From Hyphomicrobiaceae bacterium (GTDB lineage: Bacteria > Pseudomonadota > Alphaproteobacteria > Rhizobiales > Xanthobacteraceae), in contig JAJPJB010000041.1 of assembly GCA_021324465.1 (NCBI GenBank), forward strand, positions 1-61,442: 61,442 nucleotides of DNA, read 5' to 3'. Of the stretch, positions 26,941 to 36,158 are shown piece by piece. The notes below the pieces were generated by a model that was given only the letters and a program-made list of their open reading frames with translations, searched no databases and had not been told where the DNA came from. Both the position numbers and the translations under genes were made by a program. Every line of letters starts with the position of its first letter. Position 1 is the first letter of the stretch.

Positions 26941-26956
26941 GACTCTTCTGTCGTGG

Positions 26957-27802
26957 CTATTTGCTGCGCACGACCTCGCTGTATTGCGGCGCCTCTTTGA
27001 GGAAGCCGCGGTCGAGCATCCAGTCGACCTTTTCCTGGAATTCGTTGCGCTGATAGGTCTTCACCCCGATCAATTCGGGCATAAGCCCGCTGCTGCGCTG
27101 TTCGGGCGCCAGATCGCGCAAGACCTCTTGCCGCGAGCGATCTTCGTTTTCGCGCAGCCAGGCGATGGCGCGATTGAGCGCGCGGCGCAATTTCTCCGCG
27201 GTCTCGTCGTCGATACCGTCACCGGCGACGATGCCGCCGCGCCAGCGCAGATCGGCGATCTTGCGCGCGCCCGCTGCCAGCGCCCGGCTGACCAGCGGCT
27301 CCATCAGCGCCGCGGCCTGTACCCCGCCGCTGAGCAACGCCGCGAGCCGATCATTGGCGTGGACCAGCGTGATCTCCTCAAACGGCACGCCCGCTGCCTC
27401 GAGCGCTTCGATTGCCGCATAGAACGTACCAGCATGCCAGGTGACTGCGATCGGCACATTGCGCAGCTCGGCGAGCGATTGGACTTTCGAATCCCTGCTC
27501 ACCATCAGCGCGCCGGTGCGCACCGTCGTATCGAGGCCGATGATCTTCCCGCCGCCGAGCTCATGCACGCGCTCAATCGCCCCCCATTCGCATACCGGAT
27601 AGACTTCGAGCGCGCCGTTCTGTAGCTGCGATTCTTTCCAGCGCTTGGAAAAATCCTGCACGCGCCCGGCGGCGCCTTTGGGATTGTCCTCGAAATATTC
27701 GACGGCAAGACCTTCGTCGGCAAAGAAGCCTTGCTCGACCGCGACCCGCCATGGGCGATCGTGGGCATTGCTGTCGCTCTGCAAACGAATGGTTCGCGTC
27801 AT
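26957..27802 (-). CDS. NMT1/SsuA-like substrate-binding protein without signal peptide
   Basis: A 281-residue protein of the NitT/TauT receptor fold: RPWRVAVEQGFFADEGLAVE, then TTVRTGALMVSRDSKVQSLA, ELRNVPIAVTWHAGTFYAAI and the late RALNRAIAWLREN. The ATG at 27802 has an excellent AAGGAG 6 nt upstream. The protein starts MTRTIRLQSDSNAHDRPW with no signal peptide, so it is predicted cytosolic. This departs from most receptors and recalls the THI5/NMT1 group or ABC-independent binding proteins. No transporter genes are adjacent. Function is open. Confidence 0.82.
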   Translation of the reverse strand: MTRTIRLQSDSNAHDRPWRVAVEQGFFADEGLAVEYFEDNPKGAAGRVQDFSKRWKESQLQNGALEVYPVCEWGAIERVHELGGGKIIGLDTTVRTGALMVSRDSKVQSLAELRNVPIAVTWHAGTFYAAIEALEAAGVPFEEITLVHANDRLAALLSGGVQAAALMEPLVSRALAAGARKIADLRWRGGIVAGDGIDDETAEKLRRALNRAIAWLRENEDRSRQEVLRDLAPEQRSSGLMPELIGVKTYQRNEFQEKVDWMLDRGFLKEAPQYSEVVRSK

Positions 27803-27908
27803 GTTGCTCTCCTTGCTACCGGGCAGCGAACAGATCGCCGCGACGACAAGGCTAGACAAAGGCGCCGTTGCGTTCAACGCGACTCATGCGGTCTATGCAC
27901 GGCTGCAC

Positions 27909-28214
27909 TCAGCGCGATGATGGTCTGCAGCCTTGCTCGTCTTGCTCATCGCGCCCAACCGGCAGGCCGTGACCTGCCTCGTCATAGCCGTGGCGGCTCG
28001 AATAGAACAGCAAGGCCATCAGCCCGGCGCCGACCAAGACGGAGAAAAACACGCCGAGCATCATCGCGACATAACCGGCCGCCGGCATCGGCGTATCGCT
28101 CGTGGCCAGCCAGGCGTTCGCCGCGAACCAGATCGCACCCGCCAGAATCGCGAACAGCGGCACCACCAGCACCAGCATGCCGATAACTCCTGCTCGGCCG
28201 TTCGACGGTCTCAT
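27909..28214 (-). CDS. Small membrane protein
   Basis: A 101-residue protein from ATG 28214 with two strong membrane segments, VIGMLVLVVPLFAILAGAIW (about 10-29) and GYVAMMLGVFFSVLVGAGLM (about 47-66). A short soluble tail (RHGYDEAGHGLPVGRDEQDE) follows. There is no good ribosome site. No named family recognised. It is divergent from doxX. Function unknown. Confidence 0.7.
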   Translation of the reverse strand: MRPSNGRAGVIGMLVLVVPLFAILAGAIWFAANAWLATSDTPMPAAGYVAMMLGVFFSVLVGAGLMALLFYSSRHGYDEAGHGLPVGRDEQDEQGCRPSSR

Positions 28215-28411
28215 TTTGCGTGCTCGCTTCGCTCGACCCAGGCTAAGTAAGACCGACCGAGGACGATCGCCAGCGTGGAACCCGCGGAATTCGCGCGCTT
28301 GAGCGGTGTTTTGTCTCTGCCTAGATGTCCTGGGCCGACGTTGCACGGAGCTGGGTTTGGTGACGATAGGTGGAAGTGCAAAGGACGACATCAAGGAAAG
28401 GGGAATTCGCC

Positions 28412-28894
28412 ATGTCAATCGCTGAGAGCAGAGAAGGCCAGATCGACAGTCGGAGGCTAATTTTTCCGGGACTTGCCGCGCTCTATGACGCGGTTGCACC
28501 GTATAGTTATGCGATCATCCGCTTCATCGCCGGCGCGGTTCTGATCTATCACGGCTATGGGAAGCTGTTCGGCGGCGCAATCCAAGGCGTCGCTGATCAT
28601 GTCGTGACACCGCTCGGTCTGCCGCTGCCGCTGGCCTGGGCTTATTTCCTCGGTATTCTGGAATTTTTTGGCGGTGCAGCATTGGCAGTCGGCTTTTTGA
28701 CGCGGCCGATCGCGCTGATGCTCACGGTCGAGTTCCTGATCATCACTTTCTGGCACCTTCCCAATGGCTACAGCTTTTCGAGCCCGCGCGGCGGCTTCGA
28801 GTATCCGCTGGTGCTGCTGGTGATTTATGCCGCGATCTTCTTCCGCGGCGCGGGCCGCGCGTCGATCGACCGGATGCTCGGCAAGGAGTTCTGA
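28412..28894 (+). CDS. DoxX family membrane protein
   Basis: A 160-residue integral membrane protein with four segments. Family marks are IIRFIAGAVLIYHGYGKLFG near the start, LPLAWAYFLGILEFFGGAAL and the late PLVLLVIYAAIFFRGAGRAS. The ATG at 28412 follows AAGGAAAGGGG. The family is linked to respiratory quinol/thiosulfate or redox-stress roles, but no function can be assigned here. It is monocistronic, with a hairpin downstream. Confidence 0.9.
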   Translation: MSIAESREGQIDSRRLIFPGLAALYDAVAPYSYAIIRFIAGAVLIYHGYGKLFGGAIQGVADHVVTPLGLPLPLAWAYFLGILEFFGGAALAVGFLTRPIALMLTVEFLIITFWHLPNGYSFSSPRGGFEYPLVLLVIYAAIFFRGAGRASIDRMLGKEF

Positions 28895-28922
28895 ACCGCT
28901 TGGGCAAATTTTTGTCCGGACG

Positions 28923-29026
28923 GCGGTGCAGCCCGCAATGCTGCACCGCTCATTCGGGATTCTCGCAAATGCGGAATGTGCAGTGAATGATGCCCGCCTG
29001 CGGTGCAGCAGGGCATGCTGCGCCGC
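28923..29026. terminator. Two hairpins with the same stem between doxX and icd
   Basis: GCGGTGCAGC (28923-28932) pairs exactly with GCTGCACCGC (28940-28949). The same left arm recurs at 29000-29009 and pairs with GCTGCGCCGC (29017-29026) with one G-U pair. Both loops are 7 nt. They lie between the convergent doxX and icd genes and may end both transcripts, although no long T run follows. Confidence 0.5.
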
Positions 29027-29087
29027 GCTCGGGTTGCCCCCTACTTCTAGGCCGCACCGGTTGCCAAGGAGCCATTTACGCGGCCTT

Positions 29088-30302
29088 TTAGGCCGCCATG
29101 GCCGCCTTCAGATTGGCGTCAATCTTGTCGAGGAAGCCTGTGGTGGTGAGCCACTTCTGATCCGGGCCGATCAGAAGTGCGAGGTCCTTGGTCATGAAGC
29201 CTGATTCAACCGTACCGACCGTCACTCTTTCCAACGTGGCGGCAAATTTGGCGAGCTCGGCATTGTTGTCGAGCTTGGCGCGGTGCGCGAGCCCGCGCGT
29301 CCAGGCGAAAATCGAGGCGATCGAATTAGTCGAGGTCTCACGGCCCTTCTGATGCTCGCGATAGTGCCGCGTCACCGTGCCATGGGCGGCTTCGGCTTCC
29401 ACCACCTTGCCGTCCGGCGTGGTCAGCACCGACGTCATCAGGCCAAGCGAGCCATAGCCCTGCGCCACGGTGTCCGACTGCACGTCGCCGTCGTAGTTCT
29501 TGCAGGCCCACACATAGCCGCCTGACCATTTCAGCGCCGCCGCCACCATGTCGTCGATCAAGCGATGCTCGTAGGTGAGCTTCTTCTCGGCGAATTTGTC
29601 CTTGAACTCCCTGTCGAACACCTCCTGGAAAATGTCCTTGAAGCGTCCGTCATAGACTTTGACGATGGTGTTCTTGGTCGAGAGATAGAGCGGGTATTCG
29701 CGGCTGAGCGCATAATTCATCGAGGCGCGCGCGAAGTCGCGGATCGAGTCGTCCAGATTATACATCGACATGGCGACGCCGGCGCCGGGGAACTGAAACA
29801 CCTCGCGCCTGATCTCCTTGCCGTCGTCGCCCACAAAGCTCAGATACAGCTTGCCCTTGCCCGGCACCTTGAAATCGGTGGCGCGATACTGATCGCCATA
29901 GGCGTGGCGGCCGATGATGATCGGCTTGGTCCAGCCCGGCACCAGACGGGGCACGTTCCTGCAGATGATCGGCTCGCGGAAGATCACGCCGCCGAGAATG
30001 TTGCGGATGGTGCCGTTCGGCGAGCGATACATTTCGTGCAGGTTGAATTCCTTCACCCGCGCTTCGTCCGGCGTGATGGTGGCGCATTTGACCGCGACGC
30101 CGACCTTCTTGGTCGCCTCCGCCGCGTCGATGGTGATCTGATCGCGGGTCTCATCGCGCTTGTGGATGCCGAGATCGAAATACATCAAATTGATGTCGAG
30201 ATAGGGATAGATCAGCTTCTCCTTGATGTATTGCCAGATGATCCGGGTCATCTCATCGCCATCCATCTCGACCACCGGATTGGCCACCTTGATTTTCGCC
30301 AT
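29088..30302 (-). CDS. icd: NADP-dependent isocitrate dehydrogenase
   Basis: TCA-cycle enzyme that oxidatively decarboxylates isocitrate to 2-oxoglutarate, here 404 residues. It belongs to the homodimeric, eukaryote-like type: [16 protein letters not shown], the substrate-site [20 protein letters not shown] (Ser and Asn contacts), the metal site [13 protein letters not shown] and [18 protein letters not shown], and the NADP-site [16 protein letters not shown] 30302 is chosen because conservation begins at [16 protein letters not shown]. Confidence 0.97.
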   Translation of the reverse strand: MAKIKVANPVVEMDGDEMTRIIWQYIKEKLIYPYLDINLMYFDLGIHKRDETRDQITIDAAEATKKVGVAVKCATITPDEARVKEFNLHEMYRSPNGTIRNILGGVIFREPIICRNVPRLVPGWTKPIIIGRHAYGDQYRATDFKVPGKGKLYLSFVGDDGKEIRREVFQFPGAGVAMSMYNLDDSIRDFARASMNYALSREYPLYLSTKNTIVKVYDGRFKDIFQEVFDREFKDKFAEKKLTYEHRLIDDMVAAALKWSGGYVWACKNYDGDVQSDTVAQGYGSLGLMTSVLTTPDGKVVEAEAAHGTVTRHYREHQKGRETSTNSIASIFAWTRGLAHRAKLDNNAELAKFAATLERVTVGTVESGFMTKDLALLIGPDQKWLTTTGFLDKIDANLKAAMAA

Positions 30303-30641
30303 GTGAGTACAGTCCTTCTTAGTCAAAGCCCATCTGAGTCAAAGCTCGCGACGAGCCTTTCGAGTTAAGTCCAATGCAGCGCGGAATGGGAGAGGGACGC
30401 GGCGGGGAGGATGCGCGTCGGATGACCCGCTCCCCGCGGTTCCGGCGGCGTCGCTATAGCATCCGTCGCGTCGCTGAGAAAGCGGCCTGTGCGGGGTCTG
30501 TCGTTTCGGGGCCGGCCCAGCGAGGCGCCTGCAATCCCCTCCTTGAAGTGTTTGGCCGTTCGTGAACACCTCCCGTCCCATGACTATGGATTCCGGGCTG
30601 CGCGTTTGGCGCGCCTCCCGGGCAATGACGAACGAGGCGCA
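30303..30641. other. Intergenic region between divergent icd and trmJ
   Basis: About 340 bp, GC-rich, with no credible gene. Promoters for both flanking genes must lie here; I cannot name their elements. Confidence 0.4.
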
Positions 30642-31850
30642 ATGCCGGGTTCAGGCACCGACAAAACCAAGCGTTGGATTGAGCAGCCGGGACCGGTCGT
30701 CGTACTGGTCGAGCCGCAACTTGGCGAGAATATCGGCGCAACGGCCCGCGCCATGGCGAATTTCGGGCTCTCGCAGCTGCGGCTGGTGAAGCCGCGCCAA
30801 GGCTGGCCCAACGACAAAGCACGAATGATGGCGGCCGGCGCCGACCGCAATCTCGATGGTGTGAGACTCTACGAAAGCCTCGATGCGGCGATCGCCGACT
30901 GCAGCTTTGTTCTGGCGACGACCGCGCGCGCGCACGACCAGGCCAAGCCGGTCGTCGGCGCGGCCGAAGCGGCCGAGCTGATTGCGCCGCGCATCGCGGC
31001 GGGCGAGACAGTCGCAATCGCGTTCGGCCGCGAGCGCAATGGGCTGGAAAATGCCGAAGTCGCGCTCGCCGATCGTATTGTCACGCTCCCGGTCAATCCG
31101 GCCTTTGCCTCGCTCAATCTCGCGCAATCGGTGGTGATCATCGCCTATGAATGGTTCAAGCTCGCGAGCGGAGGAAAATTACCCTTTGGCATGCCGCAGA
31201 AGTCGCGCCCCGCGCCGAAGCAGCAGCTGCTCGCCTTCTTCGCCGCGCTCGAACGCGAATTGGAAAAGGTCGAATTCTTCCGTCCGCCCGGCAAGCGCGA
31301 GACCATGCAGATCAATCTCCGCAACATTTTTACGCGCATGCAGCCGACCCAGCAGGACATTCAGACCTTGCACGGCGTCATCATGGCGATTGCGGAAGGA
31401 CGCAAGGGTCCGGCACGCGGCGGCGTGCTTGACGGCGAGGAAGCCGAGATGCTGCGCACGCTCTTGGCCGAGCACGGCTCGGGCCGCGTGCCGAAGGAGC
31501 GTGGCCCGGTCCGTGGCCTGGCGCGGCTCCTGCGCCGCAACCCGACCGAGGCCGAGCGGGCGCTTTGGCAGGCGCTGACCAACGACCGCCGCTTTGCCGG
31601 CCGTGGATTCAAGCGTCAGACTCCGGTCGGCCAGCATATTTGTGATTTCGTCTCATTTCCGCTCCGATTCGTCATCGATCTCATTCCGATCGAGGAGAGC
31701 GCGGCTGCGGCCAAGACTCGGACCGAAAGGCGCAATTGGCTGACCGCGCGCGGTTACCGGGTGGTCGAAGTCTGTGCTGGCGACGTCGAGAACGATGTCG
31801 GAGGGGTACTGGAGCGCCTTCAGGCAATGATTGTGGACGCCACCCGCTGA
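30642..31850 (+). CDS. trmJ: TrmJ-type RNA methyltransferase fused to a DUF559 domain
   Basis: A 402-residue fusion. Residues 17-250 are a SPOUT 2'-O-methyltransferase of the TrmJ/SpoU type: VEPQLGENIGATARAMANFG (motif 1), AFGRERNGLENAE (motif 2, about 127-139) and LPVNPAFASLNLAQSVVI (motif 3). It would methylate tRNA position 32. Residues 290-400 resemble DUF559, a PD-(D/E)XK-fold endonuclease-like domain (LRRNPTEAERALWQAL, then FKRQTPVGQHICDFVSF and RGYRVVEV). The usual acidic DGGQH-type core is replaced by VIDLIPIEES, so nuclease activity is doubtful. The ATG at 30642 has a GAGG 4 nt upstream. The order methyltransferase then nuclease-like domain is unusual. Confidence 0.9.
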   Translation: MPGSGTDKTKRWIEQPGPVVVLVEPQLGENIGATARAMANFGLSQLRLVKPRQGWPNDKARMMAAGADRNLDGVRLYESLDAAIADCSFVLATTARAHDQAKPVVGAAEAAELIAPRIAAGETVAIAFGRERNGLENAEVALADRIVTLPVNPAFASLNLAQSVVIIAYEWFKLASGGKLPFGMPQKSRPAPKQQLLAFFAALERELEKVEFFRPPGKRETMQINLRNIFTRMQPTQQDIQTLHGVIMAIAEGRKGPARGGVLDGEEAEMLRTLLAEHGSGRVPKERGPVRGLARLLRRNPTEAERALWQALTNDRRFAGRGFKRQTPVGQHICDFVSFPLRFVIDLIPIEESAAAAKTRTERRNWLTARGYRVVEVCAGDVENDVGGVLERLQAMIVDATR

Positions 31851-31949
31851 GGCCTGCCTTGCGCCAGATCAGGATTATGCATCACTGGATCTGGGACGAC
31901 AGGATGCCGATCCGCATGCTGCCGGGCGCGGCCTGGCGTCGACGCGATG

Positions 31950-32726
31950 CTAGCCTTTGAGCACTTTGAGCACAGCGGCGGCGCCGGCGCGCAGCATCGC
32001 CAGATCGCTCGAGACGGCGAGAAACTTGACGCCGCGCTTGGCGAACGCCGCAGCGCGCTCCGCCGAATGACAATAGGCCCCCGGGATTTTCTTCGCCCTC
32101 TGCGCGCCAGCAATCATGGTGTCGAGGTGGCCTTCCACCTCCTTCGATAGCGGGTCGAGGCTCTTGCCGTCGGAAAGCGCGATCGACAGGTCCGATGGGC
32201 CGAGAAAGAAGCCGTCGATCCCCGGCGTGTTGATGATCGCCTCGAAATTTTGCAGCGCTGTTCGCGTCTCGATCATTGCCAGCGTAACGATGTGATCATT
32301 AGCTTCGCGCAGATACACGGACTGATCCGACAGGCTGGCGAAAGTGGTGGCGCGATGCGGGCCCCAGCTGCGCTCGCCGATCGGCGGAAATTTGGCGGCG
32401 GCGGCGAAGGCGCGCGCATCGGCGGGCGTGTTGATCATCGGCGCGATGATGCCCTCGGCACCGAAGTCGAGCGCGCGGCTCACCAGGGCAAAATCGTTGA
32501 GCGGAACGCGCACAATCGGCGCGCCGCCGCCCTGGCGAATGGCGGCGATGCCATTGAGAATTCCGCCGACATCCCACAGCCCGTGCTGGCTTTCGATGGT
32601 CACCGCGGCGAAGCCGTCGCGGGCCAGCATTTCGGCGACAATCGGGTAGGGCATGCCGCACCAGCCGGTGAATATGGTCTCGCCGGCGCGCAGCCGGGGC
32701 GCGAGCGTGAATGCGGGAATGGTCAT
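31950..32726 (-). CDS. HpcH/HpaI aldolase family protein
   Basis: Class II (metal-dependent) pyruvate aldolase fold of the HpcH/HpaI family, 258 residues. Family marks are PYPIVAEMLARDGFAAVTIE with the following QHG, IVRVPLNDFALVSRALDFGA, the metal/pyruvate loop GIIAPMINTPADARAFA and FFLGPSDLSIALSDG. The ATG at 32726 has AAGGA about 8 nt upstream. The family cleaves 4-hydroxy-2-oxo acids (as in hydroxyphenylacetate catabolism) to pyruvate or related products. An HpaB-type gene lies far away at 61096; no direct link is claimed. Confidence 0.92.
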   Translation of the reverse strand: MTIPAFTLAPRLRAGETIFTGWCGMPYPIVAEMLARDGFAAVTIESQHGLWDVGGILNGIAAIRQGGGAPIVRVPLNDFALVSRALDFGAEGIIAPMINTPADARAFAAAAKFPPIGERSWGPHRATTFASLSDQSVYLREANDHIVTLAMIETRTALQNFEAIINTPGIDGFFLGPSDLSIALSDGKSLDPLSKEVEGHLDTMIAGAQRAKKIPGAYCHSAERAAAFAKRGVKFLAVSSDLAMLRAGAAAVLKVLKG

Positions 32727-32794
32727 GAGAATTTCCTTGGAATTTTCCTTGGACGTAAATTTTTCCGCAAGTTGATGCGACCCCAAGTAAGGCG

Positions 32795-33118
32795 CTAGCG
32801 GCCGGCCTTGATGTCGGCAATGGCGCGCGCCATCAATTCATTCGCGGTGCGGCTGATCTGGTGATCGGATTGGACGACGCCTTTGGCGTCAAAATCCTTG
32901 CGAATTTTTCGGATGACATCGTGGTCGCCGGCTTCCTCGAAGTCGGCCATCACGACGGCGAGAGCGTAGCTGTCGGCCTCGGCGCCGGAAAGCCCGAGCT
33001 TTTCCGCCGCCCACAGGCCCAGCATCTTGTTGCGCCGCGCGGTGGCCTTGAACTTGAGTTCCTCATCGTGCGCAAACTGCTTTTCGAAGGCTTCCTCGCG
33101 CCGGTCGAATGTGGTCAT
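32795..33118 (-). CDS. F1-ATPase inhibitor subunit zeta (DUF1476)
   Basis: A 107-residue DUF1476 protein, known in alphaproteobacteria as the zeta inhibitor of F1-ATPase, which blocks ATP hydrolysis. It has TTFDRREEAFEKQFAHDEEL at the N-terminus (the inhibitory region), KATARRNKMLGLWAAEKLGL and a conserved helical end (HQISRTANELMARAIADIK). ATG 33118 matches the family start. The gene is alone, away from ATP synthase genes, which is normal for this subunit. Confidence 0.93.
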   Translation of the reverse strand: MTTFDRREEAFEKQFAHDEELKFKATARRNKMLGLWAAEKLGLSGAEADSYALAVVMADFEEAGDHDVIRKIRKDFDAKGVVQSDHQISRTANELMARAIADIKAGR

Positions 33119-33421
33119 AGCCGTCGCCTTTGTCTGCGTGGAACAGCGCCAATCGGAGTGGAGACCGATGCCGCCTTGCATAACGGGGGTGACCCGTCAA
33201 GGCAACCGTCATCCGGCCCACAGAAGGCGTTGCGATTGTGCGCGCGCGGGTCTATGTCGATTGTACTCCGCGCCGCCTTCGGCTAGCTTCGTGTCGCGGA
33301 GGGGGCGCTGCGTTGAGTCGCGCGTGCGTTAGTCATGAGCGAGCCCTTGCCGCCGCCGCGGGCCTGACAGCTGAAATGGAGCCACGGCATCATGGATTTC
33401 ACAAAACCCCGGTACACTCCG
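33119..33421. other. Intergenic region before purC
   Basis: About 300 bp between the divergent subunit zeta and purC genes. It is GC-rich with no gene. It must contain both promoters; no operator is recognised. Confidence 0.4.
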
Positions 33422-34189
33422 ATGAGCCGCCGTCGCCGTATTTATGAGGGCAAGGCGAAGGTCCTCTACGAGGGACCCGAGCCTGGAACGTTGATCCAGC
33501 ACTTCAAGGATGACGCCACCGCCTTCAATGCAAAAAAACATCAGGTGATCGAAGGCAAAGGAGTGCTCAACAATCGCATCTCCGAATACGTCTTCCAACA
33601 CCTCAACGATATCGGCGTGCCGACGCATTTCATCCGCCGGCTCAACATGCGCGAACAACTAATTCGCGAAGTCGAGATCATTCCGCTCGAAATCGTGGTG
33701 CGCAATATTGCCGCCGGCTCCCTGTCGCAGCGCCTCGGCATCGAGGAGGGCACGCAGCTGCCGCGCTCGATCATCGAGTTCTACTACAAGAACGATCAGC
33801 TCAACGATCCGATGGTGTCGGAGGAGCACATCACGGCCTTTGGTTGGGCGACGCCGCAGGAGATCGACGACATCATGTCGCTGGCGATCCGCGTCAACGA
33901 CTTCCTGTCGGGGCTTTTCCTTGGCGTCGGCATTCGCCTGGTCGACTTCAAGATGGAGACCGGTCGGCTGTGGGAGAACGATCTGATGCGGATCGTGGTG
34001 GCCGACGAGATTTCGCCGGACTCGTGCCGGCTGTGTGATATCAAGTCGAACGAGAAGCTCGACAAGGATCGCTTCCGCCGTGATCTCGGCGGGCTGCTCG
34101 AGGCCTATACCGAAGTGGCCAAGCGGCTCGGCATCATGAGCGAAGGCGAGCGGCCGCAGGGCTCCGGACCCGTCCTGGTCAAAGGTTGA
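33422..34189 (+). CDS. purC: SAICAR synthetase PurC
   Basis: Ligates CAIR with aspartate in de novo purine synthesis, about 255 residues. It has the start [20 protein letters not shown], the ATP-site [28 protein letters not shown] (family signature), [14 protein letters not shown] and [12 protein letters not shown]. The ATG at 33422 fits the known N-terminus of relatives; an ATG at 33392 would add ten residues. It leads the purine block, with a 275-bp gap before purS. Confidence 0.96.
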   Translation: MSRRRRIYEGKAKVLYEGPEPGTLIQHFKDDATAFNAKKHQVIEGKGVLNNRISEYVFQHLNDIGVPTHFIRRLNMREQLIREVEIIPLEIVVRNIAAGSLSQRLGIEEGTQLPRSIIEFYYKNDQLNDPMVSEEHITAFGWATPQEIDDIMSLAIRVNDFLSGLFLGVGIRLVDFKMETGRLWENDLMRIVVADEISPDSCRLCDIKSNEKLDKDRFRRDLGGLLEAYTEVAKRLGIMSEGERPQGSGPVLVKG

Positions 34190-34464
34190 ACATTTAAGCG
34201 AGCGAGGCGTGGGCGTCCCAATGATCAAAACCGGGTGAAGCCCGGATATGTTGGCGGTGTTCGAGATTCTTTCGCCATCTAAGATCGCTCGCCGTATTAT
34301 CGAAATTCCCGCTCTCGGCATTGCGCTACCCTTATCTGAGCTTTACCGCAGTACTGGGCTCGGCCGGCCCCGGCCAGCGCGGACGTTGCGGTTCAGTCGG
34401 GCCCGGGATGGTTGCAGGCGCCCCGATTCATCCATATTGAAGAGGTGAATCCGGAGCTCCAACC

Positions 34465-34707
34465 ATGAAAGCCCGCGTTACTGTCACCCTGAAATCGGGG
34501 ATTTTGGACCCGCAGGGCAAGGCCATTGAAGGGGCGCTGAAATCACTCGGGGTGAGCGGGGTCGCGAGCGTCCGGCAAGGCAAAGTCTTCGACATCGAGA
34601 TCGAGGGGACCGATCGCGCCGGCGCCGAAGCGGCGCTGAAGGCGGCGGCGGAAAAGCTCTTGGCCAATACGGTGATCGAAAACTATCGCGTCGAGGTCAA
34701 TGGATAG
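34465..34707 (+). CDS. purS: Phosphoribosylformylglycinamidine synthase subunit PurS
   Basis: Small subunit of the PurSQL FGAR amidotransferase, 80 residues. It has the typical opening [20 protein letters not shown], then [20 protein letters not shown] and the end [23 protein letters not shown] site lies 5-10 nt before the ATG. It acts with PurQ and PurL, which follow 14 bp and further downstream. Confidence 0.96.
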   Translation: MKARVTVTLKSGILDPQGKAIEGALKSLGVSGVASVRQGKVFDIEIEGTDRAGAEAALKAAAEKLLANTVIENYRVEVNG

Positions 34708-34721
34708 CTCGAAGGGCCGCG

Positions 34722-35423
34722 ATGAAATCAGCCGTCCTCGTTTTCCCCGGAATTAATCGCGAGCGCGATATGGCGCGCGCGCTGCACCTAATTTCCGGGC
34801 GTGAGCCGGCCATGGTCTGGCATGCCGATACGGCGCTGCCGGCGGGCACCGATCTCGTCGTCATTCCCGGCGGCTTTTCCTATGGCGACTATCTGCGCTG
34901 CGGCGCGATCGCCGCCCGCGCGCCGATCATGGACGCGGTACGTGGCTTTGCGCAAAGCGGTGGGCTCGTGCTTGCGGTTTGCAATGGCTTTCAGATCGCC
35001 TGCGAGGCCGGGTTGCTGCCGGGCGTGCTGATGCGCAATTCCCAGCTGCGCTTCATCTGCCGCGATGTCTATCTGCGGGTCGAGCGCTCGGATACACCGT
35101 TCACGCGCGGCTATAATGCCGGGCAAGTGATCCGCGTGCCGGTCGCGCACGGCGAGGGCAACTACATTGCCGACGGGCAGACCATCGCACGGCTCGAAGG
35201 TGAGGGGCGGGTGCTGTTCCGCTACTCCTCGCCCGACGGCATGATCGACCCGAACTGGAATCACAATGGCGCCATGAACGCCATTGCCGGCATCATCAAC
35301 GAGCGCGGCAATGTGCTCGGCATGATGCCGCATCCGGAAAATCATGTGGAGCCGTCGATGGGCTGCACCGACGGCCGCGGCCTGTTCGCGGGACTGGTCG
35401 ATCATTTCAAGCTCGCGGCCTAA
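34722..35423 (+). CDS. purQ: Phosphoribosylformylglycinamidine synthase glutaminase subunit PurQ
   Basis: Class I glutamine amidotransferase that supplies ammonia to PurL, 233 residues. It has [20 protein letters not shown], the oxyanion strand [17 protein letters not shown], the nucleophile Cys87 in [19 protein letters not shown] and the His/Glu pair in [11 protein letters not shown]. It starts 14 bp after purS. The DUF429 gene follows after 6 bp, where purL would usually be expected. Confidence 0.97.
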   Translation: MKSAVLVFPGINRERDMARALHLISGREPAMVWHADTALPAGTDLVVIPGGFSYGDYLRCGAIAARAPIMDAVRGFAQSGGLVLAVCNGFQIACEAGLLPGVLMRNSQLRFICRDVYLRVERSDTPFTRGYNAGQVIRVPVAHGEGNYIADGQTIARLEGEGRVLFRYSSPDGMIDPNWNHNGAMNAIAGIINERGNVLGMMPHPENHVEPSMGCTDGRGLFAGLVDHFKLAA

Positions 35424-35429
35424 GCGTCG

Positions 35430-36158
35430 ATGATCGGATTTGGGCTCGATCTTGCCGGCTATACGACCGGCAAAACAGCGCTGGCGGTCATTGAAATCGA
35501 GGGGCGACGTGCCAGAGCGACATTGCTTCGGGGCTCGCCTTTATCGGCAAAACGCGCCAGCGACGACGACCTGAAACAAATCTTGAAAGCAGAAGTTGCG
35601 GCATTGAACCGCTGCCTGAAAATCGGACCTCTGGCGGTCGATATTCCGATTGATCTTCAACATCTCGGCAATCCGGACCGTGCCGAATACATCTGGCAGC
35701 TGACACGTCGCCCGATTGATCGGGCTGTAGGAGCTATGCCGGCCCTTGCAGATCGCATAGGCGCGCCGGTCGCGCGTTTTGCAGCAATCATGCACGAGGG
35801 CAAATTTGGAGACTTGCTGGGCGAAAGGCTATTTGAAGCGTATCCCGCGGGCACGCTTAAGGTGCTCAAGATCGAAGCGGGACAATACAAAGGGGACAAA
35901 GGTGCTGATGCCCTTAATTCCCTCTGTAGAACCCTTAAAGTCGAGCCCCAAGTGGAAAGCGATGATGATATCGATGCCATAATTTGCGCAGTCACGGCGG
36001 CCGTGCCCGCCGATGCTGTGTGTGCCGAACGTATATTGAGGGTTCAGGGCGCAATGCCCAAAGGCTTCCGCATTGCGAAGTCTCTCTCTTTCGATCAGAT
36101 CGTTACGTCGGTGGCTCAATTCGAGGATTGGATGGCGAGCAAAGAGGTGTCCGTGTGA
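35430..36158 (+). CDS. DUF429 protein (predicted RNase H-fold) inside the purine operon
   Basis: A 242-residue DUF429 family protein, predicted to have an RNase H-like nuclease fold. It opens with [20 protein letters not shown] (the first strand with a conserved Asp). [20 protein letters not shown] carries the second Asp, and [18 protein letters not shown] near the C-terminus carries the third acidic cluster. The start at 35430 is 6 bp after purQ; the stop TGA overlaps the purL GTG by 4 bp (GTGA). Base use is lower in GC than the pur genes around it, which suggests insertion by transfer. The role in purine metabolism is unknown. Confidence 0.85.
   Translation: MIGFGLDLAGYTTGKTALAVIEIEGRRARATLLRGSPLSAKRASDDDLKQILKAEVAALNRCLKIGPLAVDIPIDLQHLGNPDRAEYIWQLTRRPIDRAVGAMPALADRIGAPVARFAAIMHEGKFGDLLGERLFEAYPAGTLKVLKIEAGQYKGDKGADALNSLCRTLKVEPQVESDDDIDAIICAVTAAVPADAVCAERILRVQGAMPKGFRIAKSLSFDQIVTSVAQFEDWMASKEVSV

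Noticed and set aside
35984-36154. Possible longer start of PurL
   Set aside because: The added residues are not PurL-like and lie inside the DUF429 gene; GTG 36155 fits.
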